A stretch of 64,000 nt of DNA from Talinum fruticosum. Lineage: Eukaryota > Streptophyta > Magnoliopsida > Caryophyllales > Talinaceae. Below are positions 50,441 to 63,315 of this stretch, one piece after another; position 1 is the stretch's first letter, and each line of letters begins with the position of its first letter. The translations under genes were made by a program, and so were the position numbers. The notes beneath the pieces were generated by a model. The model was given only the letters and a program-made list of their open reading frames with translations, did no database searches and was not told where the DNA came from. The stretch covers positions 3,099,422 through 3,163,421 of the forward strand of contig JAITYX010000055.1 of the NCBI GenBank assembly GCA_021018815.1. The letters are read 5' to 3'.

Positions 50441-52113
50441 AGCAGCCAAACAGGCCTTACTTACCGCTGTGAGCAGGGACAGAAGGAATATGACTGCAAA
50501 TTTATAAACAAATTCACACAATGGAATGGATCTCTTACACACAGGCACATAGTACTCAAAATTCTTAATAGATTAAAGTATATATCAGAATTTAGATACA
50601 CATATTCTGTTCGGTACAGTCAAGTTAGATTGAATTAGTATCATTAAACTAGTCATAATTCATTGATATGACATTCCAACTAACCATAGTGACTGTCACA
50701 ATCAGATTATTTTGTGCTAGTTTAAGTTGAAATTTTTTTAATTTGTTCATTCACTTTCCAATCTATGCTTGCCATTTTTAAGTAATTGCTTTCTTTGGAT
50801 CTACTTTTCGTCTGACAAACATATGAACAAAGAGATAAGTGATAGCTTGATGAATAGCTGGATAAATGAATCTCCACGAACTTGTTCTTGACTTCTTTCA
50901 TTTTCTCTTTGTATCCTCATGCACAGATGGAACACCGAATCCTAGAGCTGAAGACCATGAGAAACTGATCCTATCAGTCAATCTACCTAAACTAGTGTGC
51001 TTGGGTGAAACATATTCAATATATAGTTGCCAGATCGGAAATATCAGTGGGCATGGCTCTGGATGTCTAGGATAAGTTTTAAAGTTACTTTTTATAAGTT
51101 AACTTCTGATTTCTATGAGTTAGTTTGATAAGGGCTTTTCAAGAAACCAATTTGACCCGGGTTTGGTAACGTTGTTACTTGCATGATATATGTCGTCGAC
51201 TCATTCGGTAATGAATAGACTTATGCACCTGGGCCAGTTAGTTACAAAACCAGCTTATGTAATACAGCAGCATGGTCCATGAAGAATGATTTTTCATGAT
51301 TAGTAATAACTCACATGTTTTGCAATTCGCTTTTTCAATGCAAAGCCTGATACGTACTCATGAAAGAAACTATTTGCCAGCTTACATCGCTCAAGCGCTT
51401 CCTCAACAAGAACATGCAACTAACTGCAACATGAGAATAGGTTCAGCCGATGCGGAGGTAATAGAATTTTAACACGACTTTTATACTCGATTGAAACAGA
51501 AACGACTGTCAAGGTCTAGAAGAAGCTTTTACAGTAGTTTGAAATGAAGTTTGTTTGATCAGCTTCTATCACTTCCCTCTTCCCCCTTTTCCATTACCTG
51601 AAGTTCAACACTCTCCAAGAAGAGGATCTCCCACTTCCCATACCCATAGTATTCATTCCAAAATGAATTTCAGCAATATTTACCTTCCGTACACTGAAAC
51701 TTGAACTGAATACTTCTCTCGAAAGTTGGACCAGTAATTTTAACAATATGAAACGAAATTGAACTTCAGATTGTGAAAAACTTAAAAATTAAAAATCTGG
51801 GTCAACGAGATAAAGCCTAAACACTGTTAGTACATGCGACATCAAACAAAAATGCAGGATTTTTCTGGGGAAAAAAACAAAAAAGATGCAAAAATAATTA
51901 TCGAATTTCCCCTTTTTTGACGAATTACTGAAAAAACGAATTAATAGATATGCAGAAATAATTCATTTATGCACCCAGAAGAGAAATCCAATGAATTAAA
52001 GGAAAAAAGATTATTCCAGGAAAAAACTGCATATCATATCATAGAGGTTTGGGTATATAATAGCATAGGTCGAGTTTTCATAGCAAATTAAGAAAGAGAA
52101 AGTTGAAACTCAC

Positions 52114-52245
52114 CTCACGATAATCTAATATCGATCCCTAGTCTCTGGCATATCGATCACAATTCACAATAGACGGTTCACGGTTGGAAACTGGAGAGGC
52201 ATATACTCTCTCAAAGTACTTCTCTGCCTTCTCTAAGTCATGAGA
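52114..52245 (-). other. Possible 5' exon of a second minus-strand transcript
   Basis: On the minus strand, a non-repetitive stretch ends in ATCGTGAG followed by the consensus donor GTGAGT at 52113. Downstream (leftward) no coding exon was recognised before the LINE relic, so this may be a non-coding or antisense transcript. Confidence 0.25.
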
Positions 52246-52382
52246 TCAGTTCAATATTGTAGTATTTTACCAGTAAAAAATATAAACTTTTTTTATGAGA
52301 AAATATAAACTTTACTGTTATCCCAAAAGAAAATAACATACCTGATCAAAAAAATAAAAATAACATACAACTTTTCAAAGTA

Positions 52383-52620
52383 CTTCTTGTTTTTATAATA
52401 CAATATTAAAAATACATAAAATTTGTCACAAAATTTATGTTAAAAAATAAATTGCTCTAAAATTTATTAGAAACAAAGAAAGTTAATAGAAATAGGAGAG
52501 GAAAAAAATAATTAATAGCGACAAAATTAGTAATTAGTCGTATATTATTGGAATTGTAAAGTAATAGATATTGTGAAACGTAAAAAGTTAGTTAATACGA
52601 CTATTATGAAACGGAATGAA
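52383..52620. mobile_element. Stowaway MITE, diverged copy
   Basis: CTTCTTGTTTTTATAATACA at the left, GACTATTATGAAACGGAATG at the right, and AAAATTTGTCACAAAATTTA inside place it in the same family. Confidence 0.65.
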
Positions 52621-53126
52621 TATATTAAAAACGATAATTATTATACTAACAAAGTGTTGGTTAAGATAGTAACGACTTCATCTTGGTAAGGAAAATAACA
52701 CAGTTTTAAATTTTCAAAAGTGCATTTATTGAGAAGACTTTTACATTAAACGATCATGATTCGAAAAAATTACAACCTTACTCAAACAAACAAAAAAGAA
52801 AAAGCAATCATTATAATTACACCAATAGAATGGATATCGAATTTACACCTAGTATAATTAAATGAAAAAAATCATCAAAAAATATTTAAGCATAAAAATT
52901 TGAATAAATGAATCACAACAAGTTGGCATAACTTAAAAATAGACTTTCTATACATCTTGATAGCTATTTTTATTTAAGCTTTTACTAAAGAATAAAAGCT
53001 TGAATTTGTGATAATGCTCAATAATTTAATTTGTCATGTCATTTGAATTTGTCATGGAAATGAGCAATAAAAGATTTCAGTATTGGTTTATTTTTGTATG
53101 AAAAGAGGCATCATGTCATTTGACAT

Positions 53127-53330
53127 GAAAGTGATTTGAATCAAATTATCTAAAATTATACCCAAATTCACTTGCTATGAAAGTGATTTGAATCAAATTA
53201 TCTAAAATCATACCCAAATTCACTTGCTATGAAAGTGATTTGAATCAAATTATCTAAAATCATACCCAAATTCACTTGCTATAAAAGCGATTTGAATCAA
53301 ATTATCTAAAATTATACCCAAATTTACGCT
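53127..53330. repeat. 52-bp tandem repeat, four copies, upstream of the aldo-keto reductase
   Basis: Units start at 53127, 53179, 53231 and 53283 (the last partial). Each holds AAAGTGATTTGAATCAAATT, then ATCTAAAATYATACCCAAAT and TCACTTGCTAT. The first three are nearly identical. The array ends about 390 bp before the ATG at 53721. Confidence 0.9.
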
Positions 53331-53720
53331 TAAAATAATTAACTTAAAGTTGATCAGAAACTCAAAATAATTTAAATAAAACTAAAATTAACTAAACTTT
53401 TTCGCCAGTCATTTTCTATATAACATAAACTATAAATAAAAATATTAAGGGGACCAAAATCAACTCAAATTAAAACCAAAAAATTAATCTATATTTTATT
53501 AATTAGAACACAGCTCGACTCAAAATTAATTTGACCGCAAACGAATCCAAGTGAACGACCATCTGTCTGGTCTAATTTTTAGTGAGGATAAATAACGAAA
53601 TTACGTGGCACACTGATACATCATGAGATTACGTTGGCTCGTTTGTCATTCAGGCTAGTCGGCTCTCAGTCTTCCCCAGCCCCAGTCTCTCCTTTGTGAC
53701 CCTTACAATCCAATCTGAAA

Positions 53721-56700
53721 ATGGCAGAGATTATGCCCTATTCATGCTGCAAATTGCCCTTCAATTCTGCAAGGACCAACACCTGGAGACGAGATAGCCC
53801 TGGATTGAGAGCTACTTTCGTGCCAATTTTGTGTGTGGCAACTGATGATTCAAGGAAGACAGTGGTGAAAAATGGGAAGGATTCTTTGGAGATGTGCCGC
53901 GTGGTTAATGGGATGTGGCAAACTAGTGGTGGGTGGGGGAAGATTGACAGAGACAATGCAGTTGATGCTATGCTTCGATATGCTGATGCTGGCCTTGCTA
54001 CTTTTGATATGGCTGATATATGTAAGTTCACCGGAATTGAAAATGAATTTTATTTTATTTATAGCGTTTTCTTCACATGCCCATATGGGCCATCATCATA
54101 TGCTGATTGTCGGATTATCATTTATTATTATATAAAAGTGAGATTGTATCACTTTATCGAGAGGCGTTAACATATATATAAGTTACTGAGTTAGTCCACC
54201 TATTACTAATTGGTTTTGGGTCGGAATCTCACGTGGTTTATGTTTGCTTGTTTGTTTAAGGCCATGTTTATGTAATGTGCAACATTGATTTTTTTGGAAT
54301 AATTTGTTTGGTTACATGGCATATGAATGCAGATTTTGTTATTGGAATGTTTATTGTGCAACTTGGTACTTGTTAGAAGATTATCTAGAGCTAAATTATG
54401 CATTCTTGTAGTTAGGTTTTGTGCGATAATTCAATATTGGGGTTGCTTAGATTCAATATTTAGACCTCTTAGTCAAGAATGCTTTGGTTGTATGTTGATG
54501 AACTATTAGACCAAAAGTTTTAAATGATGGTCGAAGGAGCGAGAAGAGGTTATGCTTTGTTAAAAAAATATGTTTTGGTTATAACTTGCCTGGCTTATCT
54601 GAAATTGAGTAGTGCACTGTAAATTGGAAGTGTATGTTTCTCTTCTTCACCTCGGACAAGTATTTTTGGGAAAGATAAAAAAATAGTTCGGCCTGCTCTG
54701 TTCTTCATTTGAGAACATGACTGGCGGCGGGTTGTGAATGGATATCAAATATTCACTTTTGTTGGTGCTTCTTACTTCAGATGGACCTGCAGAGGATCTT
54801 TACGGAATCTTCATAAACCATGTTCGCCGTAAGCGCTCACCAGAGTTTTTAGATAAGGTCAGAGGGTGAGTCAGAACCTCAAAATTACAAATGTCATTTC
54901 CCATAATTTTTAGCTGTGAGGGAGAAATTAGAGCTCATAATTTGAGGATTTGCAGACAATAGTGTCAGTTCTAATTATCTTTTTGAATGGTCTTGTTCTG
55001 TAGTCTCACAAAATGGGTGCCACGACCAGTTCAGATGACAAGGAGTTTTGTAGAGGAGAGCATCAATCTCTCGAGGAAAAGGATGGATGTAGCTTGCTTG
55101 GACATGCTTCAGTTCCATTGGTAAGTATTCTTCTGGTGTTTGCGTATCTAATGCTGCGTGCATCTGACTATCTGAGGGTGTTAAAGATGTCGTTTTTGTG
55201 ATGTTTGAGAACAATGCCTTGCAATAGGTGGGACTATTCCAATCCTGGGTATCTTGATGCATTGAAACATCTTACGGATCTTAAAGAAGAAGGTTAGCCT
55301 GTTGTTGTTAAAGTCATGGAAGCATCCTTAAAACTTGGAGATCTTGATCATATTTGAATCATTTGAGGATTGATTTCAGGCAAAATCAAGACGCTAGCTC
55401 TGACAAATTTCGATACAGAGAGACTGCAAATAATTCTAGAAAATGATATTCCAGTTGTTAGTAACCAGGTAATATTCAACCTGCCTATTCAGTTTTGAGT
55501 TCCGGACTCCATTGTCTTGCATTTTACTCGGTAAGAATTATGCCTGAACTTGTGTAGGTGCAACACTCAATTGTTGATATGCGTCCTCAACAGCGGATGG
55601 CAGAGCTTTGTCAGAAGACTGGGGTTAAGCTTATTACGTATCTTCTTTGTTAAATTTCTCTTACCCCTCCCCCCCAAAAAAAAAAAAAAAAACTCAATTT
55701 GTGGATTTTTCTCTGCTAAGGACAGTGAGGCCCTGCCATATCGACCCTTATCCCTAATCTAATCCCGGCCTAACCAAAGCTCCTGCCTCATGACTGGTTA
55801 GAGGTGTCTCCCCATGCCCACGTTGGAGTATGGGGAGCACGGTGTATGAATGCTAGTCTCCCAACTTGGTAGGCATACAGGATGCCATTGAAGCAAATGG
55901 CAAATGCCTGTTGACTACCTACTGAATGGGATGTAGTGTCCATAGATGATTTGGGATAATCAGCTAAATATCTTCTTAATAGCGGAATTGTGATTGCAGT
56001 TATGGAACAGTAATGGGTGGTCTTTTATCTGAAAAGTTCCTAGATACCAGCTTGGCCATTCCTTTTGCTGCTCCTCCATTGAATACTCCCTCCCTTCAGA
56101 AGTACAAAAGGGTACGTTCCTCCTCAACATTCTTTTTCAGGCATCTCTTTTCACTTGATTCTGATATTGTGTGGCATCATCAGAAAGAGTAGAAACTGTG
56201 CAGATTCTGATGAGGATTGTTGTTAAGGAATGTTATCTTATAACAGTCCCTAACAGAGTTTAAAGAATGCTGGTCTGAGAGTAATTTCTGCATCATTCAT
56301 GACTTCAGTTGGACAGCATTTCAAGTATAACCTGAAATGATTTTCTTAGAAAAATCATTTATTTGGGGCTTCTGTTTCACTTACTGTTTCTATTTCTTCT
56401 AACTTGTTGATGTTCTTTTTTGCACCTGAAGTAGAATGTTTTTTGTTTCTTTGTATTTATGGCACCAAATAATTGAAGTTTCAAAAAATGGCAGATGGTT
56501 GATGCATGGGGAGGATGGAGTCTTTTTCAAACATTGCTTCGAACACTTAAAAAGATTGCAAAGAAGCATGGCGTGTCCATCCCAACTGTTGCAGTCAAAT
56601 ATGTATTAGATCAGGTGAAACCTTCTCTTCAATCTTCACCTAATCATCCCATGTTTGTCTGTTCCTCCAACCAGCCCTCCCTTGTTTTTTTTCCTGTTTA

Positions 56701-57094
56701 AAATATGTTGGAAAAAAAAATTTCTGGAATTTGCATAAATCAAGGTATCAAAGTTTGTGTAGCTGGATAGATTGGATTATATCTGGATAAAAAGTTGGAT
56801 AAATTAAGCTGGGGAGGATAAATGAGTACCACTACTCTTATTTTCCCACCTGAGAAGTATCTTACCTGTTAGGATTTTTTTTTTTTTTTTTTTTTGACGG
56901 AGTAATCGCAGCCTGCTGTAGCTGGGTCCATGATTGGTGTTAGGCTCGGCCTGTCAGAACACATTAAAGACGCAAATGCTGTTTTTTCACTTGTTCTTGA
57001 CGAGGAGGATGTCAGCAGCATCCGTGAAGTATCCAGCAGGGGTAAGGATTTGATGAGAGCGATCGGGGACTGTGGAGATGAGTATCGTGCTTAA
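53721..57094 (+). CDS. Aldo-keto reductase, probably plastid-targeted, nine exons
   Basis: An NADPH-dependent oxidoreductase of the AKR superfamily; the physiological substrate cannot be told from sequence. Exons: 53721-54021, 54781-54865, 55004-55120, 55228-55292, 55380-55468, 55558-55637, 56000-56111, 56495-56614 and 56912-57094. All introns are GT-AG and in phase; the total is 1152 nt, 383 aa. The first 45 or so residues are rich in Ser/Arg with few acids and look like a chloroplast transit peptide. The AKR tetrad is present: Asp96 and Tyr101 in FDMADIYG, Lys132 in LTKWVP, His167 in LQFHWWDY. The barrel continues with ALTNFDTERL, VVSNQVQHSIVD and LITYGTVMGGLLSEKF, and ends with the cofactor-binding GSMIGVRL. 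The protein looks complete. It belongs to a plant AKR group related to bacterial oxidoreductases and distinct from L-galactose dehydrogenase. Its 3' end faces the polymerase gene, 1.4 kb away. Confidence 0.93.
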
Positions 57095-58494
57095 ACTGGG
57101 GCTTCCTTGTTTGATCTTCTTATCTGGAACTGCAAATTGTATCATCATGTGCATTATGTTGTATAGCAGCATTTTGTATTTGGTACAAAGTTTGATTGTG
57201 AGACTTCAAGTTAATTAACTACTTAGTGACCCAACTATTTAACTTTTTTGTAGTTGATGCTTCAATAATAGCAGTTTTAGTTGGTAATCGTTTAGAATTA
57301 AAAGTTTTAAAAGTGGGTTTTAACCCAACACCGTTAGAATCTTAACGACTCTTACCATTGCCTTCTGGCTTCCAGTTATCTTCCTTGCCGAGAAGGGAAA
57401 TGAGCCCTTCATGCCATCCGTGTTCAAAAGTGAAATTATTTCAGAATCTTGAGGTAGACGGATCTACTACCAAGAAGTTTAGATAATCGCCCAAATGCAA
57501 TGGCAACTTCATATTCTATTTTGCTCAACTAAAACCCTACCCTAGCTTGTAAATTTATCCTCCAAATTGATTGTGGCTCTTTTACTGGGGGCATTTGGGT
57601 AGGGGAGAGTTGATGAATTGATTGTTACCTTTTTATATAAATTTGACTTTAATTTGACCGAGTAATGCATATAAGTCAAGTTTGGTTTCAATCTAAAATC
57701 AATAGATAATGCGTGTAGTAACCTACAAGCTTATAGACACACACAAGGTCATATATTTTTACTTGTTTCCATCAAAGTTGCTGTAACAAGTAAGATGTCT
57801 AAGCTATAAGCTAGGTGGGATTGATCCACTGGCTACAACCTTCTAAGCTCTAACCATGAATCACAATCAGCATGAGCTGGTTAAAACAAAGAGGGTACTG
57901 CATGCAATGTTTAAGAGCCTATTTTTTCCAACTTAGGAATATTTGTCATCAATATTTGCATTGTCAGCATTCATCAGCACCAACTAATACCTATCAATGC
58001 CGATTAGCACTAATCAACACTGATCAACATTTGATCATATTTCTTCACAACTTATCAATATCCTACACTCATCGACATCAACACTAATAAGCAATAAATT
58101 ATTTATGATAAAGCCATAAATTGACCAAACACAAGCCAATCTTACCGAGGTTGGTCTAGGTCAAGTCGTTACAGCATATGGATGACATGGCCCATTGGGA
58201 AATAGCTGCTTTCCGGGCCTAAATCTAATACACATTACTCACGTGACTGAATATATTAAATCTTCTCTTTAATAATTGTCAACATGTTCAATCTCAATTC
58301 AATACATCAAAGTCATTTACAGCTATTGAAGCTCTGTTACATTATAATGATCAAAACTTATGATACAGAAACCTTACACTAAATTAAGACTTCATATATA
58401 CTTATGTACAAATGAATTGGTCATGTTAAACTGACACCTTGCCATATATACAATTAATTCCCTGCATAAATAACCTAAACAATACCTTGGAAGT
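57095..58494. other. Convergent intergenic region between the reductase and polymerase genes
   Basis: It should hold both 3' UTRs. A degenerate stretch rich in ATCAACACT/CATCAGCA motifs (57945-58090) resembles one at 22565-22740, suggesting a shared old repeat. Confidence 0.4.
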
Positions 58495-61400
58495 TCACCT
58501 AATTTCTAGAATCCATGAGACACATTCTTTCAAGAGCCCAAAGTTCTGTTGAACTGCTATGTCGTAGAAAACTTGCATTTTCCTGCGAAACTCCGATGGA
58601 TCTTCCAGGCACTTGAAGGGGCCAGCACACTTACACTGCTCCATCAAATGACGGTCTTTCATCATACGGCATTTACCACACACCAAGTCCTGCAGATGGT
58701 AAAGACGTTCCCTCTGTCGAAGGATTTGAAGAAGAGAGTTCTCCATCATCTCTCTATCATAGGGGTGCCCACACTGTGGTACTGCACATCTCCATTCCTG
58801 AGTCAGTAATGTTGGATCCCGACCCAAGTCTAGGTCTTGAACATCATTGCAATAGCTGGAAAATACAAGTGGATTAAGTCATGATCATGAAAGCAATGCT
58901 ACAAATGGAAACATTGAAGTTATTTGAGCCTGCCTTCAGTGTGATGAATGAGACACAAGAAAAGCAGATTGTACTTTGCAAAGATCCCATTGACAAAGAG
59001 GTCAGTCTCACTCTAGGAACACTGATAGGAATCTTAAACATGCTTTGACTTTTGTGGGTAAAGTTTATGCAGTTCTGGAGCTCTAGCTTTAGGTCAAGGA
59101 AAATGGCTGATAACATGTGGTATATCAATAATAACAAAATTAGCAAGGGATGATGGGAGGGGTTTGTATGAAGGTGGGCCCATTGTACAAGTTTTATCAA
59201 GCAGGGATATAGGGAGGTCCGTCATTTGTTGTGATCCAACTGGTCCTCAATTCAAAACATTAGACTTCCAAGACTTGCCCTCTAAACAAAAATAGGTATC
59301 AAAAGGGGAAAGTAGCACCACTAAACTTTTCATAGGAGCTGGAAACATCTCTGAAGTGGAGTAGACATTTGTGTTTCTTTTCTTATAGTTTTGTTGGAAG
59401 GGGACAAGGGGTCCATTCAAGGTCCTTGCTGATCCTGAAAACAGGGGATAGTTTGTCAGCCCATTTACCTGCAAATGATGTTTGGTAATATGAAGGATGG
59501 AGCAGCAGCAGAAAATTGGGCCTCTGGAGCAAATTCTCTCACACGTATGTATCTTAACAAATTCCTTCTCATAACCTGGGAAATTATGGACAGAAAGCTT
59601 CAGTTTTCAGGAGAAAATAAATGATGGAACAGAAGAAGATTTCAGAAAGAACTGGTTTGTGCTATGATGCTTGTGGCCTTGAGTGCTTAGAGGCCAATAT
59701 GTAATAGTTTCCATAATACCAAGACAAAAATGAAGGCAAATCTGTCATGCAATCTGCTCTAGCCTTTATGGGATAAGCTAGGAACATTAATTGGAGTAGA
59801 GTCCCTATTCCACATTGGCATCATAATTTTGTGACAGGATAGCGAGTTTACGTCGTACTATCAGTTTAAGATACTGGATCATATATTATAAGCTCCATTA
59901 TCTATGAAAACTTCGAACAAAGTCTTTAGCAGGGATGCAAATTTACATTGAATATCCTGCTAATTTGCAGGTTGCTGGACAAAACAATATCATGAGAATC
60001 TGGGAATTGGGATTTGTTCGTTTTAAATTTTGCTCATATCCTTTTTGCCTGGTTTTACATTTTGCCATCTAAGAATACATATGATAGGTCATTAAAGGAA
60101 TAAGGGCGCTCCTTCCTCTTCTTCTATCCCTATGGCCTTTGCACAGGCATGTTCATGAACAGAAAATTTCACGCAGCCAATGGTTTATCCATTTTGTAAT
60201 GAGCATGAGCATGTACACTTAAATGGATAAAAGAAGAGTGCAAGTTTTGGTGTCGATGTATGTAGCTCTACCCCCTACAATAGAGTTGTAGACATGTCAT
60301 ATCCACCCCAGAAAGGGTATTATTTAAACTCCATCCATGGAGGTCCACAAATGTAACATAAAACAAGATTTTAATTGTAGAACACTAAACGTAGAAGGTA
60401 TCATAGAAGATAATGAAGCGTCTAGACAGAAGACAGTTAAGAAGATTATACAGCTTCTAGACAGAAGACAGTTAATTTGCTACAGGACACGGATAACCAT
60501 GCAGAAAACTGCAAGGGTCAACCCATAGATATCATATAGCATTCAAGATTGGAGGAAAGTTCATGGTTCATACCAGGACATCATGTTGAATGTTTTGGTC
60601 CAAAGCCATAACAGCACAGACATGTTTAATGAATTCCAATGCAGTGTCTCCGGTAAGCACATTCCTGGCAGGCTGGTCCACTTTTGCAGATTCATCATCA
60701 TTCTGGGGCCTCTTCAATCCTTTTGAATGATGAACTAACCCGCGGACAATCATAAGAAGTTTATCTGTGAAGTAAGAGCTTATCTGTTGCATAATATAAG
60801 AATCAGGTTCAACCCATGTATTCATCAACTCCACTCACAAACAACATACTATAATCAGCATTAATTGATATCATCTTTCCATACAAACCTGATTTTTGAG
60901 ATATTCAATCAGACGTGACTCAATCTTCTCAGCAACTGGAGCCGTGATTGACGGTGTACATAAGTCTCCTTCTTCTAGAAACGTTTCCTTTGCAGCATGG
61001 TTGAGAGCATACTCCCATGGTTTATACATAAATTCAGAGACAATCACAACAAAATGGTCCTGCCATTTAGGTTGACAAGGGGGTTATGAGTCGAGGCAAT
61101 TTATTTTGGATCTCCTCTTGATCCACTAATTTGAGAGAATGAAATTCAACTGTTTTCAGCAACTATGGATGAAGCTGTTATACATTTCAGCTATGAGCAC
61201 ATTTTTTACCCAGTAATTGGATAGATAACACATATCAGAGTCAAAAATATATCTAGAGCTGAAATATAATGATGTTGTTAATTATTTTAGTGCTAGTCTA
61301 ATATGAGCGGGAAATCAAGATGTTTCTAAGTGAAAAGCATTGATCGAACCCAACACTGAGGTCTTTGGTGCATCGTGTAACCAGTCGAGGAAATATGAGA

Positions 61401-63315
61401 GCCAAATAATACATGAAAGATACTGTTCCCTTGAAACTTCTCCATTGAAGGAAAATGCATTAAGAAAAATGCAGAGTATTTTAGCCATAACGCTCTAAAC
61501 GTCAAGTTATTTAGCTATTGTCACTGTAGTTTCTCAAACAATAACGGAGAACACAAGTTTTCTCCATTAAAATACTGCCCAGGCTTGAGAAAGATCAATA
61601 CTATCATAACCTATCCATTTTTCCACAAGCAATGAAGGAAGCAACTTACTTGAGTAGCCTTTGGTAAGCAGTCAGCAATGTTCCAACTTGACACGATGTC
61701 AACTTGAAGATCATCATGTAAGCTTCCATCAGAGAGTGAAGAAATGCTGGCAGATGACGCGTCATGGTCTTTTGCCTGGATTCCTCCATAATTGTACTGC
61801 CATAATGAAGCTCAATAAATTTCAGCTATTCTACCAAGCACAAAAGGCATTTTTCGCTCATCCAAGTTGCCACATATTGTTTGAAGAACATTGACATTTG
61901 AAAACTATGATAATCAATTTCCAAACCAACGAAAGATATAAAAACATTTCGACATAGATATTCAAGCTTGCACTTCTGGAAAATAAGAGCCTCTAAATGA
62001 AAATAAGCTTCAATAGTAGCTTCAATAAAAACTCACACCCAATTAATGCTTCTCCTAGAAGTCAGAACAGGACAAGCCGGACCTAAAAATTCTTGATTAG
62101 CTGTATTGTAGCCCATGGATATGCAAAATTTGGATTCAATTGACCATACGCCTTATGTTTTAGGCAGTGGGAATTCCACCTAATTAATGGTTCAGTTATC
62201 TAGAAAATAGGGCTAACTCAACCAAAATGGCCTTTCCTTCTCCAATTAGCCAACCTGAGTGGCTTGGACGCATACTTGACCTGAGACCTGAAATAAGGCT
62301 GACTTGATTTTGCCTCATATCCAATCCGGCTCAAACATGAATGAACTCGAGTGAGAATTACTACTAAATTGCTTGTATTTGCAACACAGTTTATTGGACC
62401 AACCAATGGGAAACGACCCAACCCAAACCCAAAGTCTCATCAACTCAAAAGAGTTTGATACAAATACAATCCATCCCGCAACTGAATGACCCGTTTCCGG
62501 ATCTAATTAAAGTTTATTCAGCAACGAAGGCTACTAAAGAAAAGCTGGTCCAAGATCGACTGTCAATCAATGCAAGGCTGGCATCTTTGCTGCATACTTC
62601 ACCATTGACTTTTTTGTCGGGCAAAAGGCAGGTAAAATTTAGTAAAAGATCAGATACAGTTCCAGGCAGATAGTGACCTGAAGACTGGGCAAAAAACAAA
62701 GAAAAATAAAAAACTCCAACAACAGCCTAAATGCACAATTTCCAGTTCAAGATCAGATTTTCCATCAGTTATTTAGAAATCTTTCTTTGACAGATCTGTT
62801 GCCTCATTTACACAATGCCCATCTGCAGTAACATACAGAATGAGATCTCAATATGGTACCAACTATTTCATTACATACTTGGCGGTCGACCAAAACAGCA
62901 CAAACTTTGCATCAAACCTTAGTAGGAGCTACTCATAAAAAAATAAATAAACCTTAATAGGAACTGTGTTTTTCTTTTTTTTTTTGGAGGGGGAGGGGCT
63001 GTTTGTAGAGAACAAACCTGATCCATAAATAGTAAGGAGTGCCAGAAGTGTAGCGGCTCAATCTCAATCCATTCGAACAATTCCCTACAGATAGCCATTA
63101 GTTATTTACTAGAAAATTTCAACATACTCACTCAAATTCCTTATGAAGTCTCACCTTGTCTGTAGCGCCTTAAGCAAACTATCACAGTAAGCTCTTGCTG
63201 CACATAAATCTGCTTTTCCTGTGTCTAAAATAATTTTTGAAAAGTTCGCAAAAATTATAGTGGCTCCCAATTTACGGAACTCTGCCAAGAGTAATGCAAA
63301 CACCTTCTGCATTAT
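58495..63315 (-). CDS. POL2A: DNA polymerase epsilon catalytic subunit, C-terminal seven exons (partial)
   Basis: This is the large subunit of the leading-strand replicase (POL2/POLE; TILTED1/ABO4/ESD7 in Arabidopsis), a nuclear protein. Exons in transcription order: 63315-63155, 63084-63018, 61796-61650, 61059-60889, 60783-60574, 59575-59469 and 58855-58495. All are phase-consistent, giving 407 residues to the stop. Recognisable blocks are MQKVFALLLAEFRKLGATII, HFWHSLLFMDQYNYGGI, DHFVVIVSEFMYKPW, FIKHVCAVMALDQNIQHDVL, LLRYIHVREFAPEA and SFILPNIIC. The last exon holds the C-terminal Cys modules: CSYC..CAVPQC (CysA) and CGKC..CKC (CysB), which bind metal and contact the B subunit. It ends in SWILEIR, as in relatives. 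The polymerase and exonuclease domains lie beyond the right edge; 63316-64000 is intron. The 1.2-kb intron 61797-63017 and the 0.9-kb intron 59576-60573 show no coding exon. Confidence 0.95.

Noticed and set aside
50866..51075. Plus-strand frame with a good acceptor (DGTPNPRAEDHEKL)
   Set aside because: No similarity recognised, no matching donor or neighbouring exons; chance cannot be excluded.
62455..62699. Open frames on both strands inside the 1.2-kb intron of the polymerase gene
   Set aside because: Flanking exons join directly in phase (LLFMDQ to YNYGGI), as in relatives, so the segment is intronic.
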